DNA of 34,870 bases from Candidatus Peribacteria bacterium (GCA_943350395.1 CALRAD010000010.1:1-34870); one strand, 5' to 3'; numbered from the stretch's first letter, positions 14,112 through 22,446 are shown. The notes: a model not told the origin generated them from the letters alone. Made by a program: numbers and translations.

Positions 14112-17100
14112 TTACTTCCCAGCCCTTTGGTTGCGTTCTTGCTGAGATCGCTTCTCCATTTCGACAATCTTGATCGCTTCTTCACCCAATTTTTGGATGA
14201 TGTATTTCACATTCAGATTGAAAGAAACAGTCTCTCCGTCAATTCTCACGCCCTGGAGCTTTTCTGCTTGGTCCCTGAAACTCTTTCGGGTGTTTGTAAG
14301 TGAACAGATCAGCGTATTGTCGGCATCGACCGTGATGATGCAGTCCTCAAAGACTTTGTCATTCTTGAGTATCTGCAGTCTTCCCTCAAAAGCTTCCAGT
14401 TCCCTGATATCTTTCGATTGGCTTCGAAGTTCATTCAGCAGCGTCTTGTCGCTCTCTAGCTGCTTTTCTTTTACGAGAAGTTTGCCGTTCTCACCTTTCT
14501 TTCTCTCGAGACTTCTCGTGTTGGCTTCCTTTTCTTTTTGCGCGTTCTGTATGCGTATTGCAAGCGCTCTTCGCTCGTTCAGTGCAGGATCATTCTCGCG
14601 GTTGAGTGCATTGAATGCGTTTTGCATCTCTGTGAGATCATTCTCGAGGACGATAGTTCTGTCTTCCAGCTTCGGGATTTCTCTGTCGTTGACATTGCGA
14701 ATATCTGCGCAACGATTCTGCTCCTGATCTTTCGCTTTCCAGAGCGCGTCGATCTTCTCTCCGCGCAGAGTGTCGAGTTTGATGAAGCGTGAGTGATCGT
14801 GATTGATGTCCTTCAGCTCTTCGATGATGCGGGTTCTCTGCTGCTCAGGAAATTCAGGATTTCTCTGCTCCTCGAACTTTCTCGGAGCCATGCGCGGTCG
14901 CAGAGGAGGGAGAGGTTTATCATCTTGCTTCTCCTTTGGCGGTTCCTCATCTTTTTGCTGTTCTTTCTTCACGTTCGGCTGCTCCTCTTGTCTTGCTTTC
15001 GCTTCGCGTGCTCCAGCGGCTTCAGCTAAGAAAAAATCAGCGAGCGCATCAGCTTTCTCCTGAAGCGTTGTTTTATTGCCAAATAAAGCCTTATCTTGGT
15101 CTTTCGCACGCTCCGCATTATTTTTGCCAGCCTCTATGACATTGTGAATGAGCGCAGCAACTTGACGGGAATCTTTCGGCTGAATTTTTTGCAATTCTTC
15201 ATCCGTTGCCTTCAGCGCTTGCAAGGCAATGATTCTCCCCAAATGTTGCACAACAAACAGTTCTTCTTTTATTTTTTCTTTATTGATTGGTTGTCCTGCG
15301 ATCAGGGCATCGAGATTACGACATGCCTTCAACGCTACTGGATCTTTCGCCATGGTCATCACCAGAGCGTCGAGTGTGACTGCATTCCCTTCAGGTGCTT
15401 TCTCTCCTCGAGGTTCATCCTCACCTTTTTCTTTCGGTTTCGGTGCAGCCGCAGGTTTCTCTGCTTTCTTTTCAGGCGGCTTTGCTGCCTGTCCGTCCAA
15501 TCGATCGTTGAGAGTTCCGCGTATTCCTTCCAGTGCCATGTCACTTATTGCGCCTGCCATGTCAAACCCGGCTGCTGCTTTTTCCTCAGGGCTTGCATTC
15601 TTATCTCTAGTGATCTTTCGAGCGTCCCTGATCCGTTCCTCATGCAGTTCTTTTCTGGTCTCCGCAGGCGGTTTCTTTGCATCTTGTCCTCCCGGCAGCT
15701 CTCCTCCCGCTTCGACGACTTTGTCGATGAAGGCAAGCAACTCTTTCCGATTCTTTGGAGCCAGTCTCTTAAAATCGGCATCCGTTGCTTTCAGTTTTTC
15801 TTTTCCGATCTTACGTGCGAGTGTATCCATTTCCTCGAAGACCACGTTCGGGATAGCAATCGTCGGGATGTTCATGAGTGCTTGCAATTCTGCGAACCAC
15901 TCGTTCGCTTTCGGGTCTTTTGCGATTTCCTTCGCGAAACTGTCGAGCGTCATTGCGTTGTCATTTTCACGGGCATTTTCTGCTGCAGGCTTTCTCTCAG
16001 GATTTCGTTTCGGCTGAACTGCAGGGGCTTTTGCCGCAGCATTTTCTCGGACAGGTTTTACAGCGGGTTTTTCCTCAGCGTTTACAGCGAAGTTTGCTCC
16101 GCGTGCACCTTTTGGAACGTCGCGCACAGGCAGTACCTGTGCTGCTCTTGGTGCTGCGGCTGCTTGCTTCGGCGGCTGCTCCTTTACTTTCACATCGATC
16201 TTTTGCGGTTCTACTTTCCGCTCCGCCGGTTGTTCATTGAGTGGTTTTGCTTTCACGTCCATCATCTTTGGTTCTGCCTTTCGCATTGGTTTCATGACGG
16301 GAGCTTCAACCTTCTGAACCACCTTCACTTCTGTAGTTTTCTTCGGAGGTTCTACTGCTGCAGGTTTTGGTGTTTCCGGCACTGCCACCGCTGACGGTGC
16401 AACAGTTTGCTTCATTCTGTCTTCCTGCGTAAACGTTGCTGCACGCGGCTGCATCGAAGTCGCTGCAGGCGGTTTCGGAGCCGGCGCTTCGACTGGAGCC
16501 ACTTCAATCGGTTGCTGCACGGGTTCCGGCTTGGGAGCTTCTTTCGGAGGGGGAACCGCGATCGGAGGCGAGAGAGGAGCGGGTTCCGTACGTTTCGGTG
16601 TTAATGCAGCTTGCTCTTTGCTCTTCTCCTCCAGTGCGGATACAGATGACTTTCTCTCCACGGTGATTTTTACATTTCCGGCTGCATCGTTTCTCCGGAT
16701 TATTGCAGGACAGTCCTTGCCTTGAATTTTGATCGTCATGTTCTTCTCCGGCGTGCCTCCCATAAACGCATCCAGATCGTTTTGCTGAATCGTGATGTAG
16801 TGCACGCCATTCGAGGCACGTCCTTCGTTCGTGTGTGCAATCTCAGGGATCTCTGCATCGATCGGAAGGCGGAGACGGTATTCCGATGCGGATTTCTGCA
16901 CATTCTTGAATTGCTCGTTGTTGTAGATATCCAGATTCGTCGTCTGTGCTCCATTCGTCAAAAATTCCGCCAGTCGCTTCGCCGCCATGCGTTCGTCATA
17001 GTTTGCATCGAACGAAGCGCCGCTCTTCTCCGCTTTCGCTTCCAGTGTGCGGATGACTTCTTCGATTTTGCTATAGGTGTGTTCGAGATCTTCAAACTTC

Positions 17101-17492
17101 ACGAAGTTCTCTTTCACTGCATTCTGTCGAAGATCCCCGAGTTCCTTTAGAATTCCCCAGGCTTCCTCAAGCTCAGGGTCGATATCGTCATCGCTGCGTT
17201 CGGTGAGTGTCGCATCCTCCGTTACATTAGTCTTTCCGCTCGTCGTTCCTTTGTTCTCGATTGCTCCGCGAAGCAGTAAGGCAAGCTTGTCGATTTCCTG
17301 CTTGTAGTGCTGCGTGCGGTCTTTGATGCTGTCGTAGGTTGCTTTGTGCTTCTCCTCGCGGTTTTCACCAACCTGTGCATAGAGCGGATTCACTTCTTTT
17401 TTTTCGACTTTTGGTTCCTCTCGCGGCTGCCCAAAGCCTTCTGGACCCGAGAATCCAAGCAGCCGTTGTTCTTTGGTTGAAAAGGAATTCAT
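14112..17492 (-). CDS. Large charged coiled-coil protein with duplicated module, unknown
   Basis: The product is 1126 residues, with neither signal peptide nor membrane segment, so probably cytoplasmic. Order: a helical N-terminal region (to about 260, with coiled-coil patches); a long Pro/Ala/Lys/Glu-rich linker (about 290-515); module 1 beginning MTLDSFAKEIAKDPKANEWF (about 525-610); a second linker; module 2 beginning VTLDALVMTMAKDPVALKAC (about 715-800); another linker; and a long C-terminal coiled coil. Both modules contain 'LKATD.....I/LAPK/QPK..R...A.I..V.EAG', so they are an internal duplication. I know no family. It is transcribed with the 101-residue gene, 27 nt away, against the ribosomal strand. 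Confidence 0.75.
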   Translation of the reverse strand: MNSFSTKEQRLLGFSGPEGFGQPREEPKVEKKEVNPLYAQVGENREEKHKATYDSIKDRTQHYKQEIDKLALLLRGAIENKGTTSGKTNVTEDATLTERSDDDIDPELEEAWGILKELGDLRQNAVKENFVKFEDLEHTYSKIEEVIRTLEAKAEKSGASFDANYDERMAAKRLAEFLTNGAQTTNLDIYNNEQFKNVQKSASEYRLRLPIDAEIPEIAHTNEGRASNGVHYITIQQNDLDAFMGGTPEKNMTIKIQGKDCPAIIRRNDAAGNVKITVERKSSVSALEEKSKEQAALTPKRTEPAPLSPPIAVPPPKEAPKPEPVQQPIEVAPVEAPAPKPPAATSMQPRAATFTQEDRMKQTVAPSAVAVPETPKPAAVEPPKKTTEVKVVQKVEAPVMKPMRKAEPKMMDVKAKPLNEQPAERKVEPQKIDVKVKEQPPKQAAAAPRAAQVLPVRDVPKGARGANFAVNAEEKPAVKPVRENAAAKAPAVQPKRNPERKPAAENARENDNAMTLDSFAKEIAKDPKANEWFAELQALMNIPTIAIPNVVFEEMDTLARKIGKEKLKATDADFKRLAPKNRKELLAFIDKVVEAGGELPGGQDAKKPPAETRKELHEERIRDARKITRDKNASPEEKAAAGFDMAGAISDMALEGIRGTLNDRLDGQAAKPPEKKAEKPAAAPKPKEKGEDEPRGEKAPEGNAVTLDALVMTMAKDPVALKACRNLDALIAGQPINKEKIKEELFVVQHLGRIIALQALKATDEELQKIQPKDSRQVAALIHNVIEAGKNNAERAKDQDKALFGNKTTLQEKADALADFFLAEAAGAREAKARQEEQPNVKKEQQKDEEPPKEKQDDKPLPPLRPRMAPRKFEEQRNPEFPEQQRTRIIEELKDINHDHSRFIKLDTLRGEKIDALWKAKDQEQNRCADIRNVNDREIPKLEDRTIVLENDLTEMQNAFNALNRENDPALNERRALAIRIQNAQKEKEANTRSLERKKGENGKLLVKEKQLESDKTLLNELRSQSKDIRELEAFEGRLQILKNDKVFEDCIITVDADNTLICSLTNTRKSFRDQAEKLQGVRIDGETVSFNLNVKYIIQKLGEEAIKIVEMEKRSQQERNQRAGK

Positions 17493-17519
17493 GAATTTGT
17501 TTGTGTGTGCACTTAAGGA

Positions 17520-17825
17520 TTACAGCGCATCGATTGTCGAGAGAAGTGTATCGGCATCGCTCTGTTCCTTTTTCGTCACGATTGTCTTGATCTCCGGCAC
17601 ACGCTGTTTCCGGAATGCCTTCAGAGCATTGTCCTGACTTCGAAAAGCATCTTCGATGGCATGCTCTTTCATCACTGCTTCATCACTGAGCTTCCTGAGT
17701 TCTTCCATGGCGCTTGCACGCTGCTCGTCCGTGAGTCCTTGCGCTACCGCAGTGAGGGATTCAATCATTTCCGGGAGCAACCCCTGGAGGTTCGTAGCAG
17801 ACTGGATGAACATATCGACAGTCAT
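17520..17825 (-). CDS. Small helical protein, first gene of the minus-strand pair
   Basis: The start is placed at ATG 17825 (MTVDMFIQSATNLQGLLPEM), 101 residues; the frame is open to 17951 but that part lies across the promoter. The product is predicted all helical and acidic, with heptad-like stretches (TDEQRASAMEELRKLSDEAV). A strong-looking promoter lies just upstream and a ~20-nt leader without Shine-Dalgarno follows. It precedes the 1126-residue gene by 27 nt, so the two probably act together. I do not recognise it. Confidence 0.6.
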   Translation of the reverse strand: MTVDMFIQSATNLQGLLPEMIESLTAVAQGLTDEQRASAMEELRKLSDEAVMKEHAIEDAFRSQDNALKAFRKQRVPEIKTIVTKKEQSDADTLLSTIDAL

Positions 17826-17852
17826 AAATGTTGAGTGGAAGTAAATCTTATT

Positions 17853-17881
17853 ATTATACTCTTTTTTGTTGTTTTTCGCAA
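17853..17881 (-). promoter_or_regulatory. Promoter of the two-gene minus-strand insert
   Basis: On the minus strand TTGCGA (17876-17881), 17 nt, then a perfect TATAAT (17853-17858). Transcription would start near 17846, about 20 nt before the ATG at 17825. Confidence 0.65.
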
Positions 17882-17988
17882 AGGCTTGCTGTCTATCGCA
17901 TACTATTCTGTACACCGATCCACCGTTCATCCGCATCCGAAGCATCTTCAAATTTCTTTCATACTATTTTGGTATTTTTGCAATAGAT

Positions 17989-18000
17989 TCTTACGTAAGA
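17989..18000. promoter_or_regulatory. 12-bp perfect palindrome in divergent intergenic region
   Basis: TCTTACGTAAGA is its own reverse complement and lies between the minus-strand insert's promoter and infA. It could be an operator for a dimeric regulator; no function can be read from it directly. The surrounding 17826-18082 is otherwise noncoding and AT-rich. Confidence 0.35.
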
Positions 18001-18025
18001 CGTCATCTTTTGTGAGAGCCAAGTC

Positions 18026-18054
18026 TTGCTGACATCAATCAAACTCTGTAGGAT
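18026..18054 (+). promoter_or_regulatory. Weak candidate promoter of the infA operon
   Basis: TTGCTG (18026-18031), 17 nt, then TAGGAT (18049-18054); start near 18061 and a ~20-nt pyrimidine-rich leader before the GTG at 18083. The match is modest, but a promoter is needed here because the upstream genes run the other way. Confidence 0.35.
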
Positions 18055-18082
18055 CCTTGAGCTTACTTCCCCCGTTTCTTCG

Positions 18083-18424
18083 GTGTCTAAGGATGTGATA
18101 GAGCTCATTGGCGTCATCACAGAGTGCTTCCCCAACACCACGTTCCAAGTCCGGATTACCTCAGAAGAAGCGAAGGATCATACATTGCTCTGTCACCTCG
18201 CAGGACGCATGCGCGTCAACAAAGTTCGCATCCTCCCCGGTGATAGGGTGCGAGTCGAGATGACCCCGTATGATCTCCAGAAGGGTCGCATTGTCTACCG
18301 TTTCCGCACCGACGATCCGGCCGGGTTCCCGGCACCGTCTCGCCCCGCAACTCCTCCAACCCCCGCCTTGCCCGTCGAAGCTCCCTCAGGAGCGAAGTCG
18401 GGTCCCACTCCTCCACAGCCATGA
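18083..18424 (+). CDS. infA: Translation initiation factor IF-1 with repeat-derived tail
   Basis: IF-1 occupies the A site during initiation. The start is taken as GTG 18083 (read as M, then [20 protein letters not shown]), matching the family 'KEDVIE..G.V.E.LPN..F'; the next upstream possibility is a TTG at 18026. The OB fold contains [20 protein letters not shown] and SPYDL-like [14 protein letters not shown]. Normal IF-1 is about 72 residues; this one is 113. The extra tail ([20 protein letters not shown] and onwards) is Pro-rich and part of it is encoded by dispersed-repeat copy F. The stop overlaps the rpmJ start (ATGA). Confidence 0.92.
   Translation: MSKDVIELIGVITECFPNTTFQVRITSEEAKDHTLLCHLAGRMRVNKVRILPGDRVRVEMTPYDLQKGRIVYRFRTDDPAGFPAPSRPATPPTPALPVEAPSGAKSGPTPPQP
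18365..18399 (-). repeat. Dispersed palindromic element, copy F (inside infA)
   Basis: Read on the minus strand, CTTCGCTCCTGAGGGAGCTT begins at 18397 and is followed by CGACGGGCAAGGC. It equals copy A in rplC at 30 of 35 positions. Because it is inserted in the opposite orientation it is translated in a different way, as [13 protein letters not shown] in the IF-1 tail. Confidence 0.75.
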
Positions 18425-18534
18425 AAGTCAGTCCTTCCATCAAATTCCGTTGTGTGAACTGCCGTCGCGTTCGTCGCAGACGAAAAAATTTCATCGTTTG
18501 TACTAACCCACGTCACAAGCAGCGCCAAGGCTAA
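18421..18534 (+). CDS. rpmJ: 50S ribosomal protein L36, zinc form
   Basis: L36 is the smallest large-subunit protein. The 37-residue product begins [20 protein letters not shown] and ends NPRHKQRQG, as in the family. Cys11, Cys14, Cys27 and His32 form the zinc ribbon, so this is the zinc-binding form. It overlaps infA by 4 nt (ATGA at 18421-18424) and precedes rpsM by 13 nt, the standard alpha-operon order. Confidence 0.96.
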   Translation: MKVSPSIKFRCVNCRRVRRRRKNFIVCTNPRHKQRQG

Positions 18535-18547
18535 CCCCCAACTCTCT

Positions 18548-18928
18548 ATGGTCCGTATCTCCGGTGTCGTCCTTCCAGGCAATAAGCGCATCGAAATCGC
18601 TCTCACGGCGATCAAAGGTGTCGGGCGAAAGATGTCGAGGACGCTTCTTCTCAGTGCCAAGATCGATCCAGGAACAATGGCCGAGAAACTGACCGAGACG
18701 CAGGAAGGACTTCTCCGTTCACTCGTCGAGAAAATTCCGACGGAAGGCGATCTCGTTCGCAAAGTCTCTCTTGATATCAAGCGTTTGCAGGACATCGGTA
18801 CATGGAGAGGGCATCGTCACAAGAAAAAACTCCCCGTTCGCGGCCAGACATCGAGAAGGAACGCCAGAACCAAGCGCGGCAAGAGAAAGACAGGACTCTC
18901 TGGTCGCACTACTCTTACCAAGACCTAA
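18548..18928 (+). CDS. rpsM: 30S ribosomal protein S13
   Basis: S13 forms bridges to L5 and contacts P-site tRNA. The N-terminus MVRISGVVLPGNKRIEIALT is standard, followed by the helix-two-turn-helix motif (IKGVGRKMSRTLL) and the C-terminal signature GTWRGHRHKKKLPVRGQTSR, then RNARTKRG. Length 126 is normal. Start context: CAACTCTCT-ATG, no Shine-Dalgarno. Confidence 0.97.
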   Translation: MVRISGVVLPGNKRIEIALTAIKGVGRKMSRTLLLSAKIDPGTMAEKLTETQEGLLRSLVEKIPTEGDLVRKVSLDIKRLQDIGTWRGHRHKKKLPVRGQTSRRNARTKRGKRKTGLSGRTTLTKT

Positions 18929-18951
18929 TTTACCCCTCGAATCCTAATTTT

Positions 18952-19437
18952 ATGCCTGATATTAAGCCTCCATCCCCTCCGAAAAAAACTGCGGCAGAGA
19001 TTCTCGCGTCACTCGAAACGCCGAAAGTGGACGTTGCTGCTGCCGATGCTCCGGCTGCAGGCAAGCGCAAAGTGAAGAAAACCAAGAGGAGTGTCCCGAA
19101 GGCAAGAGCTTGCATCAGCGCCACAGAAAACAACACGATCGTCTCCATCACCGACCCAAACGGTCAGGTTCTTGCATGGGCGAGCGCCGGATCTTCCGGT
19201 TTTAAAGGTGCCAGAAAATCCACGCCCTATGCTGCGAAAGTGGCGGCAGAGCGTGCAATGAGCATGGCTAGTTCGTTTGGAATCCAGTCTCTTCAAATTG
19301 AAGTGAAGGGGATCGGGCCCGGTCGCGAGCAGGCAATCCGCGGACTGCAGGTTGCCGGACTCAACTTCGATGCAATCATCGATACGACGCCGATCGCACA
19401 CGGAGGCTGCAGACCATGCAAGCCGCGTCGCGTCTAA
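18952..19437 (+). CDS. rpsK: 30S ribosomal protein S11 with N-terminal extension
   Basis: S11 forms part of the mRNA exit platform. The start is ATG 18952 (MPDIKPPSPPKKTAAEILAS); a longer open frame overlaps rpsM. The first ~45 residues are a Pro/Lys/Ala-rich extension absent from normal S11 (about 128 residues; here 161). The core then shows TENNTIVSITDPNGQVLAWA, SSGFKGARKSTPYAAKVAAE, IGPGREQAIRGLQVAGL and the conserved end HGGCRPCKPRRV. Confidence 0.95.
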   Translation: MPDIKPPSPPKKTAAEILASLETPKVDVAAADAPAAGKRKVKKTKRSVPKARACISATENNTIVSITDPNGQVLAWASAGSSGFKGARKSTPYAAKVAAERAMSMASSFGIQSLQIEVKGIGPGREQAIRGLQVAGLNFDAIIDTTPIAHGGCRPCKPRRV

Positions 19438-19465
19438 TAATCAATTTCTTTCTCTTCTTTTTCTC

Positions 19466-20089
19466 ATGCGTTATACAGGTCCGAAAGCACGGCGTGTCAG
19501 GAGACTCGGGGTCAACATCTACGGTTCTGACAAATACGATCGTGCGCTTCAGAGAAAGCCGTACGCTCCCGGCATGCAGGCAGCAAGCAGAACAGGGAAA
19601 GCGAAGATTTCCGAGTACGGCAAGCAGCTCCTCGAGAAACAGAAAGTCGCATACATGTATGGCGTGCACGACAAACGTCTTCGTGCGATCTACGCAGAGG
19701 CTAGTGAAACACTCGGACAGACCGACACGATGATGGCAACGCTTCTCGAGCGTCGTCTCGACAACGCACTCTTCCGTGCTGGATTTGCAACAACCAGAAT
19801 GCAGGCGCGTCAGTTCGTCTCGCACGGCATGTTTACGGTGAATGGTCAGCGTGTGACTGTTCCTTCTTACAAAATCAGCATCGGCGATAAGGTGAAAGTG
19901 AGAGAGCAGAGGAAGTCGTCACCCGTTTTTGCCCCGATTCTTGCCGCCCACGAGCGGTACACGGCTCCGGACTGGATGAAGGCGGATCCGGCGAGTCTCA
20001 GTTTTGACATCGTCAAGCTGCCGACGGAGGAAAAACATTTCGAAGGGTCGATCGACATGCGCAAAGTGATCGGTTTCTACTCTCGCTAA
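19466..20089 (+). CDS. rpsD: 30S ribosomal protein S4
   Basis: S4 initiates 30S assembly on 16S rRNA and, in many bacteria, regulates the alpha operon. The start is ATG 19466 (MRYTGPKARRVRRLGVNIYG), with a pyrimidine tract (TTTTTCTC) before it. No N-terminal zinc cysteines are present. The S4 RNA-binding domain lies at about residues 92-150 (LERRLDNALFRAGFATTRMQ, then ARQFVSHGMFTVNGQRVTVPS). The end EGSIDMRKVIGFYSR is typical. Length 207 is normal. Confidence 0.97.
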   Translation: MRYTGPKARRVRRLGVNIYGSDKYDRALQRKPYAPGMQAASRTGKAKISEYGKQLLEKQKVAYMYGVHDKRLRAIYAEASETLGQTDTMMATLLERRLDNALFRAGFATTRMQARQFVSHGMFTVNGQRVTVPSYKISIGDKVKVREQRKSSPVFAPILAAHERYTAPDWMKADPASLSFDIVKLPTEEKHFEGSIDMRKVIGFYSR

Positions 20090-20122
20090 ATTTTCGCTCT
20101 TATCAGTTTCCTTACACCTTTT

Positions 20123-21103
20123 ATGCACATTATCCAGGAAGAGATCGGACTACCGAAGGTCTCGCATGTACAGGTTAAAAAGGGCGACACCACCCACGTT
20201 GTTTTCTCGGTCGGTCCGTTGCCTCCGGGTTACGGAATGACTCTCGGCAATGCTCTTCGTCGCATTCTTCTCGGCAGTTTGCCGGGTGCCGCCATCAGCT
20301 CGCTCCGGGTATCCGGTGCAAACCACGAGTACACGGCAATCAAAGGCGTTCGCGAATCTGTCCTCGACATTGCGCTCAATCTGAAGCAAGTGAAACTCCG
20401 CAAGCACCACAAAGACAGCGAAGTCGTGACGCTCGAGGGCAAAGGACCCAAGGTGATCACCGCCGGAGACATCAAAGTGAGTTCCGACATTGAGATTTTG
20501 AATCCAGATCTCGAACTTCTGAGACTCGAGAAAGGCGGATCCATTAAGATGGATCTGACGGTTGAGAAAGGAGTCGGTTACCAGTCCGCATCAGAACTCA
20601 ATAAGAGGCGAAACGAGCCGGGTCTCATCCATATCGATACGATCTTCAGTCCCGTCGAGCGCGTTCGTTTCGAAGTCGAACCCACGCGCGTCGGTCAGCG
20701 CACGAACCTCGAGAAACTCGTCATCGAAGTCCAGACCAATGGCTCTCTCTCCGCAGACGAGGCCGTGCGCTTCGCGAGCCAGCTGCTGTCCCAGTACTTC
20801 AACTTCTTCTCTCTCGATCAGGAAACCGTCGAGAAGGAGTTTATGGCTGATTTCACACGTACGAGCCAGGTTGTTCCGGAGACGGATCGATCGTCCGCCA
20901 AGGAGAGCTACACTCCGATCGAGATCCTCAATCTCTCGCCGCGCACGCTTAACTCGCTCATCAATGCCGGTGTCGGATCGATCGAACAACTCGTAAAGTG
21001 TTCGCCACCTACCCTTAGTAACTTCCGCGGTTTTGGAAGCAAAGCCCTCGACGAAGTGAAGGCAACGCTCGCTACAAGGAATCTTACCCTCACCGAAGAG
21101 TAG
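20123..21103 (+). CDS. rpoA: RNA polymerase alpha subunit
   Basis: Alpha dimerises to nucleate RNA polymerase and its C-terminal domain contacts promoters and activators. The N-terminal domain (about 1-230) has PLPPGYGMTLGNALRRILLG and NPDLELLRLEKGGSIKMDLT, plus the insert with FSPVERVRFEVEPTRVGQRT and LSADEAVRFASQLL. A linker leads to the helix-hairpin-helix C-terminal domain (about 262-326: IEILNLSPRTLNSLINAGVG, LSNFRGFGSKALDEVKATL). Length 326 is normal. Confidence 0.97.
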   Translation: MHIIQEEIGLPKVSHVQVKKGDTTHVVFSVGPLPPGYGMTLGNALRRILLGSLPGAAISSLRVSGANHEYTAIKGVRESVLDIALNLKQVKLRKHHKDSEVVTLEGKGPKVITAGDIKVSSDIEILNPDLELLRLEKGGSIKMDLTVEKGVGYQSASELNKRRNEPGLIHIDTIFSPVERVRFEVEPTRVGQRTNLEKLVIEVQTNGSLSADEAVRFASQLLSQYFNFFSLDQETVEKEFMADFTRTSQVVPETDRSSAKESYTPIEILNLSPRTLNSLINAGVGSIEQLVKCSPPTLSNFRGFGSKALDEVKATLATRNLTLTEE

Positions 21104-21147
21104 ACCACTGGTTTTCTTGCGAATTTCTCCCTACACTGCCCTCCCCA

Positions 21148-21585
21148 ATGCGTCACCAGAATCACAGTAAACGGCTTGCCAGAAAACCCTATCAGTCACG
21201 ACTGATGGTGAAGAATATGGTGACGTCCGTACTTCTCTACGAGCGCATCCGAACGACGAAGAAGCGTGCACAGGTTATTAAGGGTGTTGTTGATCGCGTG
21301 ATCACGATCGGAAAGGGAGAGAAAAAAGATGTCGCCATTCGCAGGATCAACCAGTACGTGTTCGATGACAATGCATGCCGCAAAGTTATGGAAGTCCTGA
21401 TCAAGCGTTATGCTAACCGCACGTCGGGTTTCAGTCGCGTTGTGCCGGTTGGCACTCGAGGAGGAGACGGAGCGCTTCTCGCAGATCTTATTCTCATCGA
21501 CGCCGCAGTTCCTGTGGAGATCGAAGAAAAGAAGGTCGCAGCCGTTTCCACAAAGAAGACTTCCTCCAAGAAAATTTCTGAGTAA
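21148..21585 (+). CDS. rplQ: 50S ribosomal protein L17
   Basis: L17 sits around the tunnel exit. The product begins MRHQNHSKRLARKPYQSRLM, close to the normal 'MRH...KLGR...HR.A', continues with NMVTSVLLYERIRTTKKRAQ, and ends with a Lys/Ser tail after ADLILIDAAVPVE (145 residues versus about 120). A TACACT ten bases before the ATG could give it an extra, nearly leaderless promoter. It is followed by rplM after 6 nt. Confidence 0.95.
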   Translation: MRHQNHSKRLARKPYQSRLMVKNMVTSVLLYERIRTTKKRAQVIKGVVDRVITIGKGEKKDVAIRRINQYVFDDNACRKVMEVLIKRYANRTSGFSRVVPVGTRGGDGALLADLILIDAAVPVEIEEKKVAAVSTKKTSSKKISE

Positions 21586-21591
21586 CCTCCT

Positions 21592-22020
21592 ATGAAAACT
21601 TCCTTCCCAAAACCGGCTCAGACTCCAAAGTGGTACGTCGTTGACGCAGAGAACCAGATTCTCGGTCGACTTTCCACGAAGGTTGCAAACGTCCTTCGCG
21701 GTCGACATCGCGCTTCCTACGTCCCGCACTATCCCGCCAAAGACCACGTGATCATCCTAAACGCAAGTAAGATCAAGGTTACCGGTGACAAAATCGAGCA
21801 GAAAATCTACTACCGTCACACCGGATACCTCGGTCACCTTCGTCAGACAACGCTCAAGCGCATGAACGAAAAAGATCCAACGAAAGCTTTAACGCTCGCC
21901 ATCAAAGGCATGCTTCCGAAGAATGCGACGCGCGATCACACCTTGAAGCAGCTTCACATTTACGCCGGCGCAGAACACGAACACGATGCGAATAAGCCTG
22001 TTCCTCTTCCGCTCTCCTGA
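21592..22020 (+). CDS. rplM: 50S ribosomal protein L13
   Basis: L13 is an early large-subunit assembly protein. The opening TPKWYVVDAENQILGRLSTK, the segment KDHVIILNASKIKVTGDK, HTGYLGHLRQTTL and the late motif GMLPKNATRDHTLKQLHIYA are diagnostic. Length 142 is normal. It is followed by rpsI after 2 nt, the usual L13-S9 pair. TGA is its stop codon. Confidence 0.97.
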   Translation: MKTSFPKPAQTPKWYVVDAENQILGRLSTKVANVLRGRHRASYVPHYPAKDHVIILNASKIKVTGDKIEQKIYYRHTGYLGHLRQTTLKRMNEKDPTKALTLAIKGMLPKNATRDHTLKQLHIYAGAEHEHDANKPVPLPLS

Positions 22021-22022
22021 TT

Positions 22023-22421
22023 ATGACAACTTCACGTCCTTTCTTTTATGGTCTCGGCAAGCGCAAGAGTGCGATCGCACGCGTGCGACTCTTTCAGGAA
22101 GGTGCGGGGAAGGTGATGGTGAATGACGACGTCGCAAGCAAGTATTTCTTTTCGACTCACACTGAGAATGCTCTCTCCCCACTTGCGATCACGGAGCAGA
22201 TCAAGAAAGTCGACATCGAAGCTTTTGTCGAAGGCGGCGGCAAGGTCGCACAGAGCGATGCTATTCGTCTTGGCATCAGCCGAGCGCTCGTTCTTATGGA
22301 TCCGGCACTCCGCACAATGCTCAAGCAGGCAGGATTCCTCAGGAGAGACAGTCGCATCAAAGAGCGCAAGAAGCCGGGACTCCACAGAGCCCGCCGTGCT
22401 CCGCAATTTGCAAAGCGCTAA
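22023..22421 (+). CDS. rpsI: 30S ribosomal protein S9
   Basis: S9 reaches with its C-terminal tail toward the P-site tRNA. The product (132 residues, normal) has GLGKRKSAIARVRLFQEGAG near the start, the VEGGGKVAQSDAIRLGISRA block, LVLMDPALRTMLKQAGFLRR and the tail KKPGLHRARRAPQFAKR ending in the conserved basic KR. It is the last ribosomal gene of the cluster and is followed by a hairpin. Confidence 0.97.
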   Translation: MTTSRPFFYGLGKRKSAIARVRLFQEGAGKVMVNDDVASKYFFSTHTENALSPLAITEQIKKVDIEAFVEGGGKVAQSDAIRLGISRALVLMDPALRTMLKQAGFLRRDSRIKERKKPGLHRARRAPQFAKR

Positions 22422-22446
22422 CAGCGAAAAATTCAAAACTCAAATA

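Noticed and set aside
15096-16394. 432-codon plus-strand frame opposite the 1126-residue gene
   Set aside because: Its Cys/Phe/Arg-rich product is the mirror of a Glu/Lys/Ala-rich coding strand. The minus-strand frame has a promoter, sensible composition and internal duplication.
18026-18082. TTG start for infA 19 codons upstream
   Set aside because: The extra residues do not belong to the IF-1 family, and the TTG falls within a plausible -35 box; GTG 18083 gives the expected N-terminus.
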